64,000 bases of DNA from Tubiluchus corallicola (taxonomy: Eukaryota; Priapulida; Priapulimorpha; Priapulimorphida; Tubiluchidae), in the NCBI GenBank assembly GCA_030141605.1, contig JAQGDQ010000468.1, positions 113,545-177,544 of the forward strand. Direction: 5' to 3'. The notes below the pieces were generated by a model. That model saw only the letters and a list, made by a program, of their open reading frames with translations, was not told the origin of the DNA and made no database searches. Each line of letters opens with the position of its first letter. The stretch's first letter is position 1. Made by a program: the position numbers and the translations under genes. Positions 19,881 through 28,173 of this stretch are shown piece by piece.

Positions 19881-21134
19881 TTAATCAAATATCACACTCC
19901 AGTCTTCTGAATTATACGCATCAAAGCACATTCTTATCTGCTTCTCACTGTTCTTCTCTGTTGCAAGTTTTGGCAACTCATTGATTTTCCAAAAAGCACT
20001 TTCAATGGTCTCTGTATTTGCCTCAAATTTGCCATCAATTATTTCGCACAAAACAAATGCCTTGCATACACCATAAGCATAAACAGGTAAATTATGCTTA
20101 TTCCTATCCTGAAGGGCAATTAACTTTATGGGAATAACATCTAACCCAGATTCTTCTTTAACTTCTTTTACTGTATTTGATTTTATCGATTCTAAAACAT
20201 CTACCCAGCCTCCAGGCATAGACCAAGTCCCATTGTTTTCTTTGACAAGTAATATTTTACCTCCTTCAAAAATCGCCGCTCGTGTATCTAATTTTGGGGT
20301 TTGAAAACCTGTTTCGTTACAGAAAACATTTTTCACATACTCAATTGGAATATTTCCCTTCAAACTCATAATTTCTGCTGAAACCTCCCGGAGCCTTTCA
20401 TACCTCTCCCTATCAAATTGATTCTCTGTATATGTAATACCAGCTTGAGCTATAAACTGTAACTCCATAGCCCATTTTAACCAAGGCATTTCAGAGAAAG
20501 AGTGTTGAATAGAGTTCAACATATATAAAACATCCTGTGGTGTATTGAAAAAGTAATTGGCATAAATATGCTTAACCGATTTACACCCCCATAATGCAAG
20601 CCCAAACTCGACTCCTGAACTACTTGCACATTGGAAATCATAAACAGTATCTCCTATATATAATACATCATTTGTATCTGCACCTGTCTGTTTTAAATAT
20701 TCAATCATAGGCTCAGGTGAAGGTTTAGGTAATGTAGCATCTTCAGCACAAATTACTGTATCAAAATACTCAGACAATTGAAATGGAATAAAACCGTTTT
20801 CGTATTTCATCCTGTTTTTAGATGTTATTATTCCCAATTTATATCCCTGTTTTTGCAGCTCTCGTAGTAAGGACTCAATACCGGTAAAAACAGATATTAA
20901 ATGGGAATACCTCGTTAAATTATGACTCCATACTTTATTTGCTTCAATAATATTTTGAATATCCAAACGCTTGAGTGTAACCTCTCTCGGAATACCTAAC
21001 GCAAACTTTAAATCGTCCGTCTCTACTTTCTTACTAGCAACTTCAAAAATGGTATCTTGAAGTGATTTTAAAACCGCTTTTTCTGTATCAATGAGAGTTC
21101 CATCAATATCAAATACTATATCTCTTTTAATCAT
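19881..21134 (-). CDS. HAD-family phosphatase fused to a NUDIX hydrolase
   Basis: A 417-residue cytoplasmic protein with two enzymes. Residues 1 to about 210 are a HAD-IA (phosphoglycolate phosphatase-like) hydrolase: motif I DIDGTLID, motif II IITSK, motif III/IV KPSPEPM and YIGDTVYDFQCA. Residues about 215-417 are a NUDIX hydrolase: an N-terminal helical extension (ITYTENQFDRERYERLREV) and a Nudix box GGWVDVLESIKSN then KEVKEESGL, close to the GX5EX7REUXEEXGU consensus with Lys for Arg. A likely use is cleavage of a nucleoside diphosphate derivative followed by dephosphorylation of the product (inference). It is alone between insertion sequences and may be an accessory gene. Confidence 0.88.
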   Translation of the reverse strand: MIKRDIVFDIDGTLIDTEKAVLKSLQDTIFEVASKKVETDDLKFALGIPREVTLKRLDIQNIIEANKVWSHNLTRYSHLISVFTGIESLLRELQKQGYKLGIITSKNRMKYENGFIPFQLSEYFDTVICAEDATLPKPSPEPMIEYLKQTGADTNDVLYIGDTVYDFQCASSSGVEFGLALWGCKSVKHIYANYFFNTPQDVLYMLNSIQHSFSEMPWLKWAMELQFIAQAGITYTENQFDRERYERLREVSAEIMSLKGNIPIEYVKNVFCNETGFQTPKLDTRAAIFEGGKILLVKENNGTWSMPGGWVDVLESIKSNTVKEVKEESGLDVIPIKLIALQDRNKHNLPVYAYGVCKAFVLCEIIDGKFEANTETIESAFWKINELPKLATEKNSEKQIRMCFDAYNSEDWSVIFD

Positions 21135-22033
21135 TGCGTCTATCTATATTATTCATTTTTTTTAGCATTACCACCAATGGGGTCCACGCATGCTGAGTAA
21201 AAGGCGGATAGGTGCAGCCTGAAATAGCTTTGGGCCATCATCACTTAAAACCATCCAGCACATACACCTGTTGAGCACAGCACTACGAACGTAAACAAAT
21301 AAGTATTAATCTAAATAAAAAATCTGATATCTATCAAGAAAATGTAAATACAAATCGTTGACATTTCTCAAAACATCTGTTCTGGATAATAATATCCAGC
21401 AAGGGACTTACCGTAAAAAATATAAAAGCATATTCACCTTTTGTTTTCTGAGAGAAACGGATACACTATGGCTTACCGAATATTCGGGAATTGATTATAT
21501 CAACCTCTTTCAGGATTCAACGTAAACACCGAGCCACTGAGCCACAATGACGCAAAAAAATGGCGTAAGATATCGATTTGCGTATAGGCGAACTAGTGAG
21601 GCAGCATATTGTGGCTCAAACAAATATTTTAAAAAAATTAGCCCTCACTGCTATTGGATATACTGATAACTGAAAAGTCACTTTCATAAGACTCTCTACC
21701 ACTATTGGGAGGCAAACTAGGATTAACCCAAAAGAAATGACTCAAAAACTGTTAGGCCATAACTCTATTAAAACTACAATGATATATACACAAGGGTAGC
21801 ATCACCAACTGCTCTGGGTGTTAAAAACCCTTTTGACTACTTAAACTCATTAACAGTTAGTCACCCCTTATAAAATTAAACTTTTCCTATCTGAACAGCT
21901 TGAGAGTGAATAATAAGCAGAACTTAATTTAAACAATATCCTAACATAAAGTAGGGAGTACAACAAAAGATCATAAGAAAACCCTCTTTTGTATCAAAGC
22001 AAAAAAACTTGACAGTGCAAACCTCACCATCAA
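21135..22033. other. Long gene-poor stretch with decayed fragments
   Basis: About 900 bp without an intact gene. It holds a tyrosine recombinase remnant (21725-21799). On the minus strand between about 21175 and 21263 there is a short open tail ending ...RLLLSMRGPHWW and a stop, which I do not recognise. No repeat of the dispersed family, no tRNA and no clear promoter are seen. Confidence 0.5.
21725..21799 (+). pseudogene. Tyrosine recombinase/integrase C-terminal remnant
   Basis: The frame reads NPKEMTQKLLGHNSIKTTMI then YTQG and a TAG stop. LLGHxSIKTTxIY is the C-terminal signature of phage-type integrases: the His of the second catalytic box and the Tyr nucleophile. Upstream, around 21668-21715, a degenerate HKTLYHYW-like string may be the decayed HxxR box. 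The rest of the gene is gone. It suggests that an integrative element was once here. Confidence 0.65.
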
Positions 22034-22696
22034 TTACCATTTTATTGGCTCAATACCTTTTGACACTAGGTAGCTATTCGCCCTGCTAAAATGTTTGTTC
22101 CCAAAAAACCCGCGATGAGCAGATAGAGGAGAGGGATGAGGAGACTTCAGCACCAAATGCTTATCAGGATTTACAAATGCCCCCTTCTTCCAGGCGTAAG
22201 CTCCCCAAAGCATAAACACAAGATTTTTCTTCTCTTCCGCCAATATCTTTACAACCGAATCAGTAAACGTCTCCCACCCCATACTTTGATGAGACCCTGC
22301 CTTTCCTGCCCTTACTGTGAGTGTAGCATTAAGAAGAAACACACCCTGCTCTGCCCACCTTTCCAAATTACCACTAGCCGGAGCAGAAACGCCTATATCA
22401 TCGCTTATCTCCTGGAAAATATTTTGTAACGACGGGGGAGGCACAACACCATCACGCACAGAGAAACAAAGCCCGTGAGCCTGCCCCTTCCCGTGATAAG
22501 GATCCTGCCCCAACACTACAACCTTTACCCTGTCTAAAGGACACTTCTCAAAAGCATTGAAAATAAGCCCTCCCGGAGGATATATGCAACTCGTTGAATA
22601 CTCCCTCTTTACAAAACTAGCAAGCTCAGTAAAATAGGGCTTCTCAAATTCGCTACACAGCCTCTCTTTCCATCCCTGCTCAATTGCTACATCCAT
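22034..22696 (-). CDS. ung: Uracil-DNA glycosylase (family 1)
   Basis: A 220-residue protein of normal length. It has the water-activating motif VVVLGQDPYHGKGQAHGLCF (catalytic Asp), FLLNATLTVRAGKAGSHQ, VFMLWGAYA and the C-terminal leucine-loop motif SPHPSPLSAHRGFFGNKHF with its His. It removes uracil from DNA as the first step of base excision repair. Genes on both sides read the same way but no operon link is evident. It is a core gene bordering the accessory zone. Confidence 0.95.
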   Translation of the reverse strand: MDVAIEQGWKERLCSEFEKPYFTELASFVKREYSTSCIYPPGGLIFNAFEKCPLDRVKVVVLGQDPYHGKGQAHGLCFSVRDGVVPPPSLQNIFQEISDDIGVSAPASGNLERWAEQGVFLLNATLTVRAGKAGSHQSMGWETFTDSVVKILAEEKKNLVFMLWGAYAWKKGAFVNPDKHLVLKSPHPSPLSAHRGFFGNKHFSRANSYLVSKGIEPIKW

Positions 22697-22757
22697 AGAA
22701 ATCTAATTTTAAATATAAACATATATAAAAAGCAGAAGACCTTTACTGCTCTAAACA

Positions 22758-23369
22758 TCAATAATCAAACCCACTACGATAATATGTAGACTGACTTTTC
22801 GGTACCAGCACTCCAGAAAACCTCAATTTCGACCTGGAAGTGGCACTTTGAACCTGAGCATCAGCATAATTACCGCCACCTCCCATTCTAACTACTATAT
22901 CGGCGGTTAATGCCACTCCTATTACCTTCATTGTATAGGTTATGCTACCACTCTTACTCTCCTGGATATTCTTGTCTGTAAGCCTCCCTTTTAAAGTTAT
23001 CCCGCCAATCCCATTAGGGCCACCCGCCACAGATGAAAAAGCAAGCTGCACATACACATCTTCTCCCTCCACCGCAACAAAATTTATATTGCTACTCACA
23101 GACACTGACCTTCCTTTCCGATCAAACACCATATCCGCCTCAAGCACCCACTCATCAGACTCCAATGCGCTTTTTGCTATCAAAAAATTGGCCTTGTCTC
23201 GCAGCTCACGCTCTCTCTTCTTAGCTGCCTTTGCTTCCTTCCTGGTCGCCTTTGCCTCCTTCTTCGCCACCTTGTCACTGGACTCTTCCTGGGCTGCCAC
23301 ATAGCTTAAAACACCACCACACTGAAATATAACAGCAACAACAAAAATCAGCTTTAACTTTACACTCAT
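22758..23369 (-). CDS. DUF4251 family periplasmic protein
   Basis: Start taken at the ATG at 23369 (MSVKLKLIFVVAVIFQCGG, a signal peptide) rather than the upstream TTG. After the signal comes a Lys/Ala/Glu-rich helical stretch (KVAKKEAKATRKEAKAAKKR, about 32-60), probably coiled. A beta-rich domain with ESDEWVLEADMVFDRKGRSV follows, ending YYRSGFDY. This layout fits DUF4251, which has no known function and is common in Bacteroidota. It is downstream of a copy of the dispersed repeat (23562-23690). Confidence 0.8.
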   Translation of the reverse strand: MSVKLKLIFVVAVIFQCGGVLSYVAAQEESSDKVAKKEAKATRKEAKAAKKRERELRDKANFLIAKSALESDEWVLEADMVFDRKGRSVSVSSNINFVAVEGEDVYVQLAFSSVAGGPNGIGGITLKGRLTDKNIQESKSGSITYTMKVIGVALTADIVVRMGGGGNYADAQVQSATSRSKLRFSGVLVPKSQSTYYRSGFDY

Positions 23370-23561
23370 ATCTCTCTTTATTAGCAAAAATATTACCCTG
23401 GCTCATATCGCCTTATAACATTGACACTGCAATAAATAAACAGACGCTCTCTTGCCAATTACCTACTTATAAGAAAATCGAAAATCGACACATAAACTAT
23501 TGTTACCCAAACTTACAAAAATTATTAAAGCAGGAAAAATACTCAGTAGACTAATATGAAT

Positions 23562-23690
23562 CAAAACCTTTATAAAACGAAAAAATATGGCTCAGGTTGA
23601 GGAAGAATTAAGTGATAAACCTCTCCTTATTGGTACAACTAAGGACTTTGACAAAAATGTTAATAAAAAGATGAGCTTTGAAATGCTTCG
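23562..23690 (+). repeat. Dispersed intergenic repeat, copy M1
   Basis: The left end is AAAACCTTTATAAAACG, the middle GGCTCAGGTTGAGGAAG, and the right half AAGGACTTTGACAAAAATG then AAAAAGATGAGCTTTG. It belongs to the MITE-like family described in the findings. It contains a short open frame (MAQVEEELSDKPLLIGTTKD and on) that I judge part of the repeat, not a gene. Confidence 0.7.
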
Positions 23691-24049
23691 AATTTAACTT
23701 TAACCATGCAGTTTGATATGCTGAACTCGGCAGGAAAGAAGTTGTAGGGTGGTATAGTTGTATAAAAAGAGGTGAAACCACCAGAATTCAACGACTTTTG
23801 ACTTGTCAATGTGGCAGTTCCTGAACGAAGTCCGAACCTATTTCGAGAAAAAAGTTGGCTGAATTGTTTGACAAATCGAATCCGAGAGCATATTTAGTCG
23901 AAAAATTTGCCTTGCGCAGGTCAATCGTCCGATTGCATGTTCCCAAAATGTGAATATCCTTGATATGTTGTGAATTATTGTTCATTCCTGCTAAATTGAG
24001 CACCCCTTTTGGGGATTATTGCGGGCAGGCAAAAAAGTGCGGTGGGTGG

Positions 24050-24109
24050 TTGCTCTTTTCAAAAAATTAGTGTTCGCCTACTGGTGAACGTGTTTTTTGA
24101 AAAGAGCAA
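24050..24109. other. 17-bp perfect inverted repeat with an inner hairpin
   Basis: ttgctcttttcaaaaaa (24050-24066) pairs exactly with 24093-24109. The 26-nt loop folds again as gttcgcc/ggtgaac (24072-24078 with 24083-24089, one wobble). Two more hairpins follow within 100 bp. No gene is seen from 23700 to 24290, so this could be a structured RNA or the end of a decayed mobile element. Confidence 0.6.
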
Positions 24110-24126
24110 GCTGGGCGGGCAACACC

Positions 24127-24156
24127 CTGGTTGTATAACTCTTTTAATACAACCAG
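24127..24156. other. 10-bp perfect hairpin
   Basis: ctggttgtat and atacaaccag enclose a 10-nt loop (aactctttta). It is the second of three consecutive hairpins. Confidence 0.55.
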
Positions 24157-24172
24157 CATGATGATATTGTTA

Positions 24173-24206
24173 AAATGTTGGTAACCCGTTAGGGTTATCA
24201 ATATTT
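24173..24206. other. 15-bp imperfect hairpin
   Basis: aaatgttggtaaccc and gggttatcaatattt pair at 13 of 15 positions, with wobble pairs at the others, around a gtta loop. It is the third of three consecutive hairpins. Confidence 0.55.
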
Positions 24207-24406
24207 CAACTAGTCTTCATCAACAAAATATCAATCGTTTCTTCTGATGGCTTGACTACATCAATGGAACTTTTACATGCATGTGCCGGGTAATCTGCCC
24301 CCTCTAGACTTTTTTTAACTGACCCCACCTGTGCCGGCTTTAACTGCCCCCCTAAAAGCTGTTCAAAGACCTTCCATATTCTCGCATTGAAAGTAATAAT
24401 TATTTG

Positions 24407-24578
24407 TTACGTATTCATTCGTGTTTCTTGTTTTTTATTTTGACGTTTACGGAGATTGTCGCCTGCAAGTTCTAGCCTGTAGGCATTATACACTAAACGG
24501 ACCATCACCATGTCTGCCACTGTATCTTCTCCTATAGCCTCATACCAAAGGGCTATAGGCAACTGAGAAGCTATAATT
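24407..24578 (-). pseudogene. IS21-family helper ATPase (IstB) C-terminal remnant
   Basis: Read from 24578 downward: IIASQLPIALWYEAIGEDTV, ADMVMVRLVYNAYRLELAGD, NLRKR, with a TAA at 24407-24409. This is the C-terminus of the IstB AAA+ protein (normally SQLPVSKWYD...IADAILDRL). It is cut at 24578 by the outer IS3 fragment. The region 24291-24352, with two 'ggggtcag/ggggcag'-like blocks on the minus strand, looks like the element end and resembles 855-885 near the IstA remnant. Confidence 0.75.
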
Positions 24579-24643
24579 TGTAAATCTTCAGCTTAATTCG
24601 GACAAATTGGTTTAAAAATTAAGAGAGACATTTCTTAAATTAT
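24579..24643 (-). repeat. IS3 right-end fragment, inverted (outer copy, part 1)
   Basis: These 65 bp are the reverse complement of the right end of the IS3 element (TGTAAATCTTCAGC to TTCTTAAATTAT). They stop exactly where the inner IS3 copy begins. Together with 27566-27700 they are the two ends of an older, oppositely oriented copy whose middle is gone. Confidence 0.85.
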
Positions 24644-24775
24644 TGTTTAACTTCAAAACTTATTGGACAAATTGATGCTTAAAGTTAAGAGATAGTTTTA
24701 TAATTCAAATTCTCTTTTTTATGGTGATGATAATTCACTGTTGACTTGTTGGAAACTCGCAGAGTTTTCAATAAA

Positions 24776-25754
24776 TCAAAAGTGATACACTGCGATTTTC
24801 TGATTCCTTTTTCTTCTTTCATTTAGCGTTTTTATTTTAATGTTTTCACGATTGCCCAGTAACTGTTTTTGCCTTCCAAAATACACGTCGGCAGGTGTAA
24901 CATTCTTGAGTGATTCATGATACCGGTGGTTGTTGTAATTATATACAAACTCCTGTAGAACCGTCATTAGTTCATCAGGAAAGTAGTAGTTATCCAACTT
25001 TACCTGATTTTTCATGGTGCGGTGGTAACGCTCAATTTTCCCTTGTGTTTGAGGGTGGTATGGGGCTACACGTAAATGTCCCATTTTGGTGTCTTTTAAA
25101 AAGCTTTGAAACTCGTTTGATATGTAGCACGCTCCATTATCGGAGAGTAACCTGGGACAATCGCCTGCAGGTATTTTGGCCGTATGTAAAGCCTTTTGAA
25201 TAACATGCTTGGCATCGGCCGACTCAATGCTTTGGCAAAGCTCCCAGGTGACGATATACCTTGAATAATCTCCATTACGGTAGCCAAATAATACCAGCCC
25301 CATCCAATGATTTTTAAGTAGGTGAAATCGGTTTGCCATTGCTGGTGCACACGCGTGGTCTTATCTTTAAAATCATCGGATGCAGCCATTAAAAGCCACG
25401 CAGGAGATGTGATTAGCACTTGCTCTTTGAGAATCCGATATACGCTGGTTTCGCTGATAAACCACTTTTGATGGTCGGTGATGTGGTGGGCTAGTTCCCT
25501 AGGCGATAAGTCTGTACGTTACAAAGCGGTGTCTAAAACCAGTTCTCGTTCTTTGTTGGATATCTTGTCCCAGAACTTTTTGCGTTTTACCGGCTTGGGC
25601 TTGAGTGCATCATATCATCCCTCAAGGAAGCGTTTGTACCACTCGTAAAAGGTACTTCGGCTGATGTCAAACTCTTCAAGTGTGCGCTTAATTCCGAATT
25701 CCGAATCTTGAACAATACGGATAATTTCCATCTTTTCACTGGCGCTTCGTCTCA
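24776..25754 (-). pseudogene. IS3-family OrfB, multiply broken (copy 2)
   Basis: Same protein as in copy 1. It shares the TAA after LDTAL (about 25520) with copy 1. Private lesions are a TGA replacing a Gly codon near 25617 (LEG-stop-YDAL) and a 1-bp deletion near 25270 in the DDYSRYIV region. The DDE core after that (LLSDNGACYISNEFQSF, PYHPQTQGKIERYH) is intact in frame 24776-25339. It is not functional. Confidence 0.85.
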
Positions 25755-25766
25755 TATATTTATAAG

Positions 25767-26048
25767 TTACTCGGTTCCAGTTAAGCTTTTTTTAAGCATG
25801 CGTACTTCCAAACTCAGCTCTGCTACAAGCTGCTTTAGGTCGTGGTTCTCGTTCTTTAAACCGTTTATTTCGCCCGATGTAGCTTCCCGTTTAATGTCAC
25901 CTGCAAGACGTTTTTTGCCAGCTTCCATAAAATCTTTACTCCACTTGTAATAAAGGTTCGCGTTGATGCCTTCTTTTCGGCATAACTCGGCAATGCTATA
26001 TTCGCCACGCATGCCCTCTAGTAAAATCCTGATTTTTTCTTCAGCTGA
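25767..26048 (-). pseudogene. IS3-family OrfA (copy 2), start region broken
   Basis: The readable part from 26012 is MRGEYSIAELCRKEGINANL through EVRMLKKSLTGTE, with an HTH and a coiled-coil tail. It lacks the 1-bp deletion of copy 1. The TAA before SAEEKIRIV (about 26048) is shared with copy 1, so the normal N-terminus is cut off. Confidence 0.7.
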
Positions 26049-26146
26049 TTACTTCTTCCTCGGGTGTCTCTTAATCTCTTTTACCTTTTGTTCGGTAGTC
26101 TGTTTTTTTGCCTTAATCTTACTCGTTTTTATTGGTTATAATTTAA

Positions 26147-27503
26147 CAATAGTTCGTTAAACATTTACATAAATATCTGACAATCAATAAAATAAATGTT
26201 GAAAAAATTAGGATAATCCCCCTGATAATCAGTATCTTAAAGTTGTTTTTGACCGACAATTTTAGACATGATTATCAAGGAAATATCAAGATATAAAGAT
26301 CAGGTAAAAATGATTTTAAACCAAATGGAAGGAATAAATAAGTGGCAATTCGATTTTATGCTAGACATCTTCGGACTATTTCTTAGTATCAAAGGAAAGA
26401 TGAACTTTCTTCAATTTGGTAGATATGGAAATCACTGTGAGCAACGTTATAGATATCAATTTGAAAAAGGGTTTGATTTTATGACTTTTAACAAAGAGTC
26501 GGTAATCCATTACGCAAGCAACCATCAAGCCATAGCCTTTGATCCAAGCTATATAAGCAAGTCAGGAAAGCATACATCTGGGGCTGGTTACTTTTGGTCA
26601 GGATGTGCCGGCAAAACAAAATGGGGCTTAGAGATTGCAGGAATAGCAGCCGTTGATATTGATAATCATACAGCTTTTCATTTAGAAGCTATTCAAACCC
26701 CTAATAATCTTGAAGCAGAAAGTCTGGTTGATCATTACGCAAATGTTTTGATTCAACGCAAGGACAATCTGTTATGTGTATCAAAATACGTTTTGGCAGA
26801 TGCCTATTTTTCAAAGAATAAGTTTGTAACCAAGCTTTGCGAAAATGGATTTGAAGTGATTAGTCGCCTGAGAGATGATGCTAACTTACAATACAAATTT
26901 TATGGTCAGCAAAAAGCTGGTAGAGGAAGACCTAGAAAATATGAAGGAAAGATTGACTTTGATAATTTAAAATCAAAATATTTTGAATGCTTTGAGCAAA
27001 ACGAAAAATGCAAAATATACGGAGCAACAGTTTATGCAAAATCATTAAAACGAGATGTTAATCTTGTTGTTGTTTTTACAAAAGGAACATCCCGAAAGTG
27101 GTCTCACAAGTTATACTTCTCTACTGATTTGCAAATGAAAGCCGAGACGATTCTTGAATATTATCAAGCCAGATTCCAGATTGAGTTCATTTACAGAGAT
27201 GCAAAACAATATACCGGATTGAAAGACTGTCAGGCAAGAAGTGAAAATAAATTACATTTTCATTTTAATGCATCTCTTACTGCAGTCAATTTGGCCAAGA
27301 TTAACCACTGGTTAGCTATACCAAAAATCAATAGAAATGCTTTTTCTATGGCCGATATAAAAACAATGTATCACAATGAATTACTGCTAAATAGATTTTT
27401 TAGCGTGTTCGCGGTGAGACCAAACTTAACCAAAAATAAATCCAAAATCAGAGAATTAATAACTTACGGCACTATCGCTGCATGATTATTTAACGAACTA
27501 TTG
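26147..27503 (+). mobile_element. DDE-transposase insertion sequence, intact, nested in the IS3 copy
   Basis: The 15-bp perfect terminal inverted repeats are caatagttcgttaaa (26147-26161) and its complement at 27489-27503. The 6-bp target duplication atttaa is at 26141-26146 and 27504-27509. The empty site is preserved in IS3 copy 1 (ataatttaagaaatg near 19538). The total is 1357 bp with one transposase gene. Features fit a young, possibly active element. Confidence 0.92.
26268..27485 (+). CDS. IS4-superfamily DDE transposase
   Basis: A 405-residue transposase filling the nested element. The DDE/RNase H-like core is suggested by AFDPSYISKSGKHTSGAGYF (first Asp), VLADAYFSKNKFV (second Asp) and a YQARFQIEFIYRDAKQYTGL block (Glu in a Y-(2)-R-(3)-E-(6)-K-like motif). 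GRGRPRKYEGK is a basic loop. The motif set places it in the IS4-like superfamily; the exact family is uncertain. It reads opposite to the IS3 ORFs. No break is seen. Confidence 0.85.
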   Translation: MIIKEISRYKDQVKMILNQMEGINKWQFDFMLDIFGLFLSIKGKMNFLQFGRYGNHCEQRYRYQFEKGFDFMTFNKESVIHYASNHQAIAFDPSYISKSGKHTSGAGYFWSGCAGKTKWGLEIAGIAAVDIDNHTAFHLEAIQTPNNLEAESLVDHYANVLIQRKDNLLCVSKYVLADAYFSKNKFVTKLCENGFEVISRLRDDANLQYKFYGQQKAGRGRPRKYEGKIDFDNLKSKYFECFEQNEKCKIYGATVYAKSLKRDVNLVVVFTKGTSRKWSHKLYFSTDLQMKAETILEYYQARFQIEFIYRDAKQYTGLKDCQARSENKLHFHFNASLTAVNLAKINHWLAIPKINRNAFSMADIKTMYHNELLLNRFFSVFAVRPNLTKNKSKIRELITYGTIAA

Positions 27504-27565
27504 ATTTAAGAAATGTCTCTCTTAATTTTTAAACCAATTTGTCCGAATTAAGCTGAAGATTTACA

Positions 27566-27700
27566 TGATTTATTGAAAACTCTGCGAGTTTCCAACAAGT
27601 CAACAGTGAATTATCATCACCATAAAAAAGAGAATTTGAATTATAAAACTATCTCTTAACTTTAAGCATCAATTTGTCCAATAAGTTTTGAAGTTAAACA
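27566..27700 (-). repeat. IS3 left-end fragment, inverted (outer copy, part 2)
   Basis: Reverse complement of the first 135 bp or so of the IS3 element (from TGATTTATTGAAAACTC to AGTTAAACA). It completes the remains of the outer copy. The bases flanking 24579 and 27700 do not match as a target duplication. Confidence 0.85.
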
Positions 27701-27880
27701 TTTCTGAAACTGAATTAATGATGAAATAGTAAGTTGAAATGTTAGGCGGAAAGTTTATTACTTCCTGGTTTGGTATTTCCAAACTAAAAATATTTGAAAT
27801 AAACGCTATTTTGTGCAAGTATTGTGCAAATCAAAAAAGGGCTGCAATTCTAAAAACTTATAACCCTTTGATTTTCAACG

Positions 27881-27955
27881 TGGGCGATACTGGATTCGAA
27901 CCAGTGACCCCCTGCTTGTAAGGCAGGTGCTCTGAACCAGCTGAGCTAATCGCCC
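27881..27955 (-). tRNA. tRNA-Val (anticodon TAC)
   Basis: The minus strand folds as a cloverleaf: acceptor GGGCGAT paired with ATCGCCC, D-arm TAGCTCAGCTGGTTCAGAGC, anticodon stem CTGC/GCAG around the loop CTTACAA (anticodon TAC, valine), and T-arm CTGGTTCGAATCCAG. The discriminator is A and CCA is not encoded. It lies at the right edge of the IS-rich accessory zone. The bases just downstream of its 3' end (27810-27870) contain a direct repeat of ttgtgcaa, which could be part of an old attachment site. Confidence 0.95.
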
Positions 27956-28173
27956 CTCACATCTTTAGATTAACCTAAAGCGATGCAAATATAGGCTTAT
28001 TTTCGGTTTTTTATCAAATTTATTAATAATAAAAATTTTTCCTGTACATGTGGAAGAAAACCTTTCACATTTATAAAAAAGTCCAACCCTACACTTCATC
28101 TAAAACTATATAGAGCAAGAATCACAATCTACTACCTTTCACGTCTGAGTATACCCTCCACCTCTCTACCCTG

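Larger units (their letters stand above)
24644..27565 (-). mobile_element. IS3-family element, copy 2 (defective, carries a nested IS)
   Basis: The ends are the same as copy 1 (TGTTTAACTTCA at 24644, GAAGATTTACA at 27565). A DDE-transposase element (26147-27503) is inserted near its right end. The copy sits between two inverted end fragments of another copy of itself. Apart from the insertion it is nearly identical to copy 1, so one of them moved or was duplicated recently. Confidence 0.9.

Noticed and set aside
23806-24003. 65-codon minus-strand frame (MLNLAGMNNNSQ...)
   Set aside because: No recognisable domain, no promoter or neighbours in an operon, and it lies in a stretch of decayed DNA. 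Not supported as a gene.
24904-25203. Plus-strand frame of about 97 codons in IS3 copy 2, repeated in copy 1
   Set aside because: Same antisense shadow in both IS3 copies; the minus strand encodes the DDE core.
27739-27921. 60-codon plus-strand frame ending in the tRNA-Val region
   Set aside because: It reads through the antisense of the tRNA; the repeated 'GDTGFEPVTPCL'-like tail is a typical tRNA artefact.
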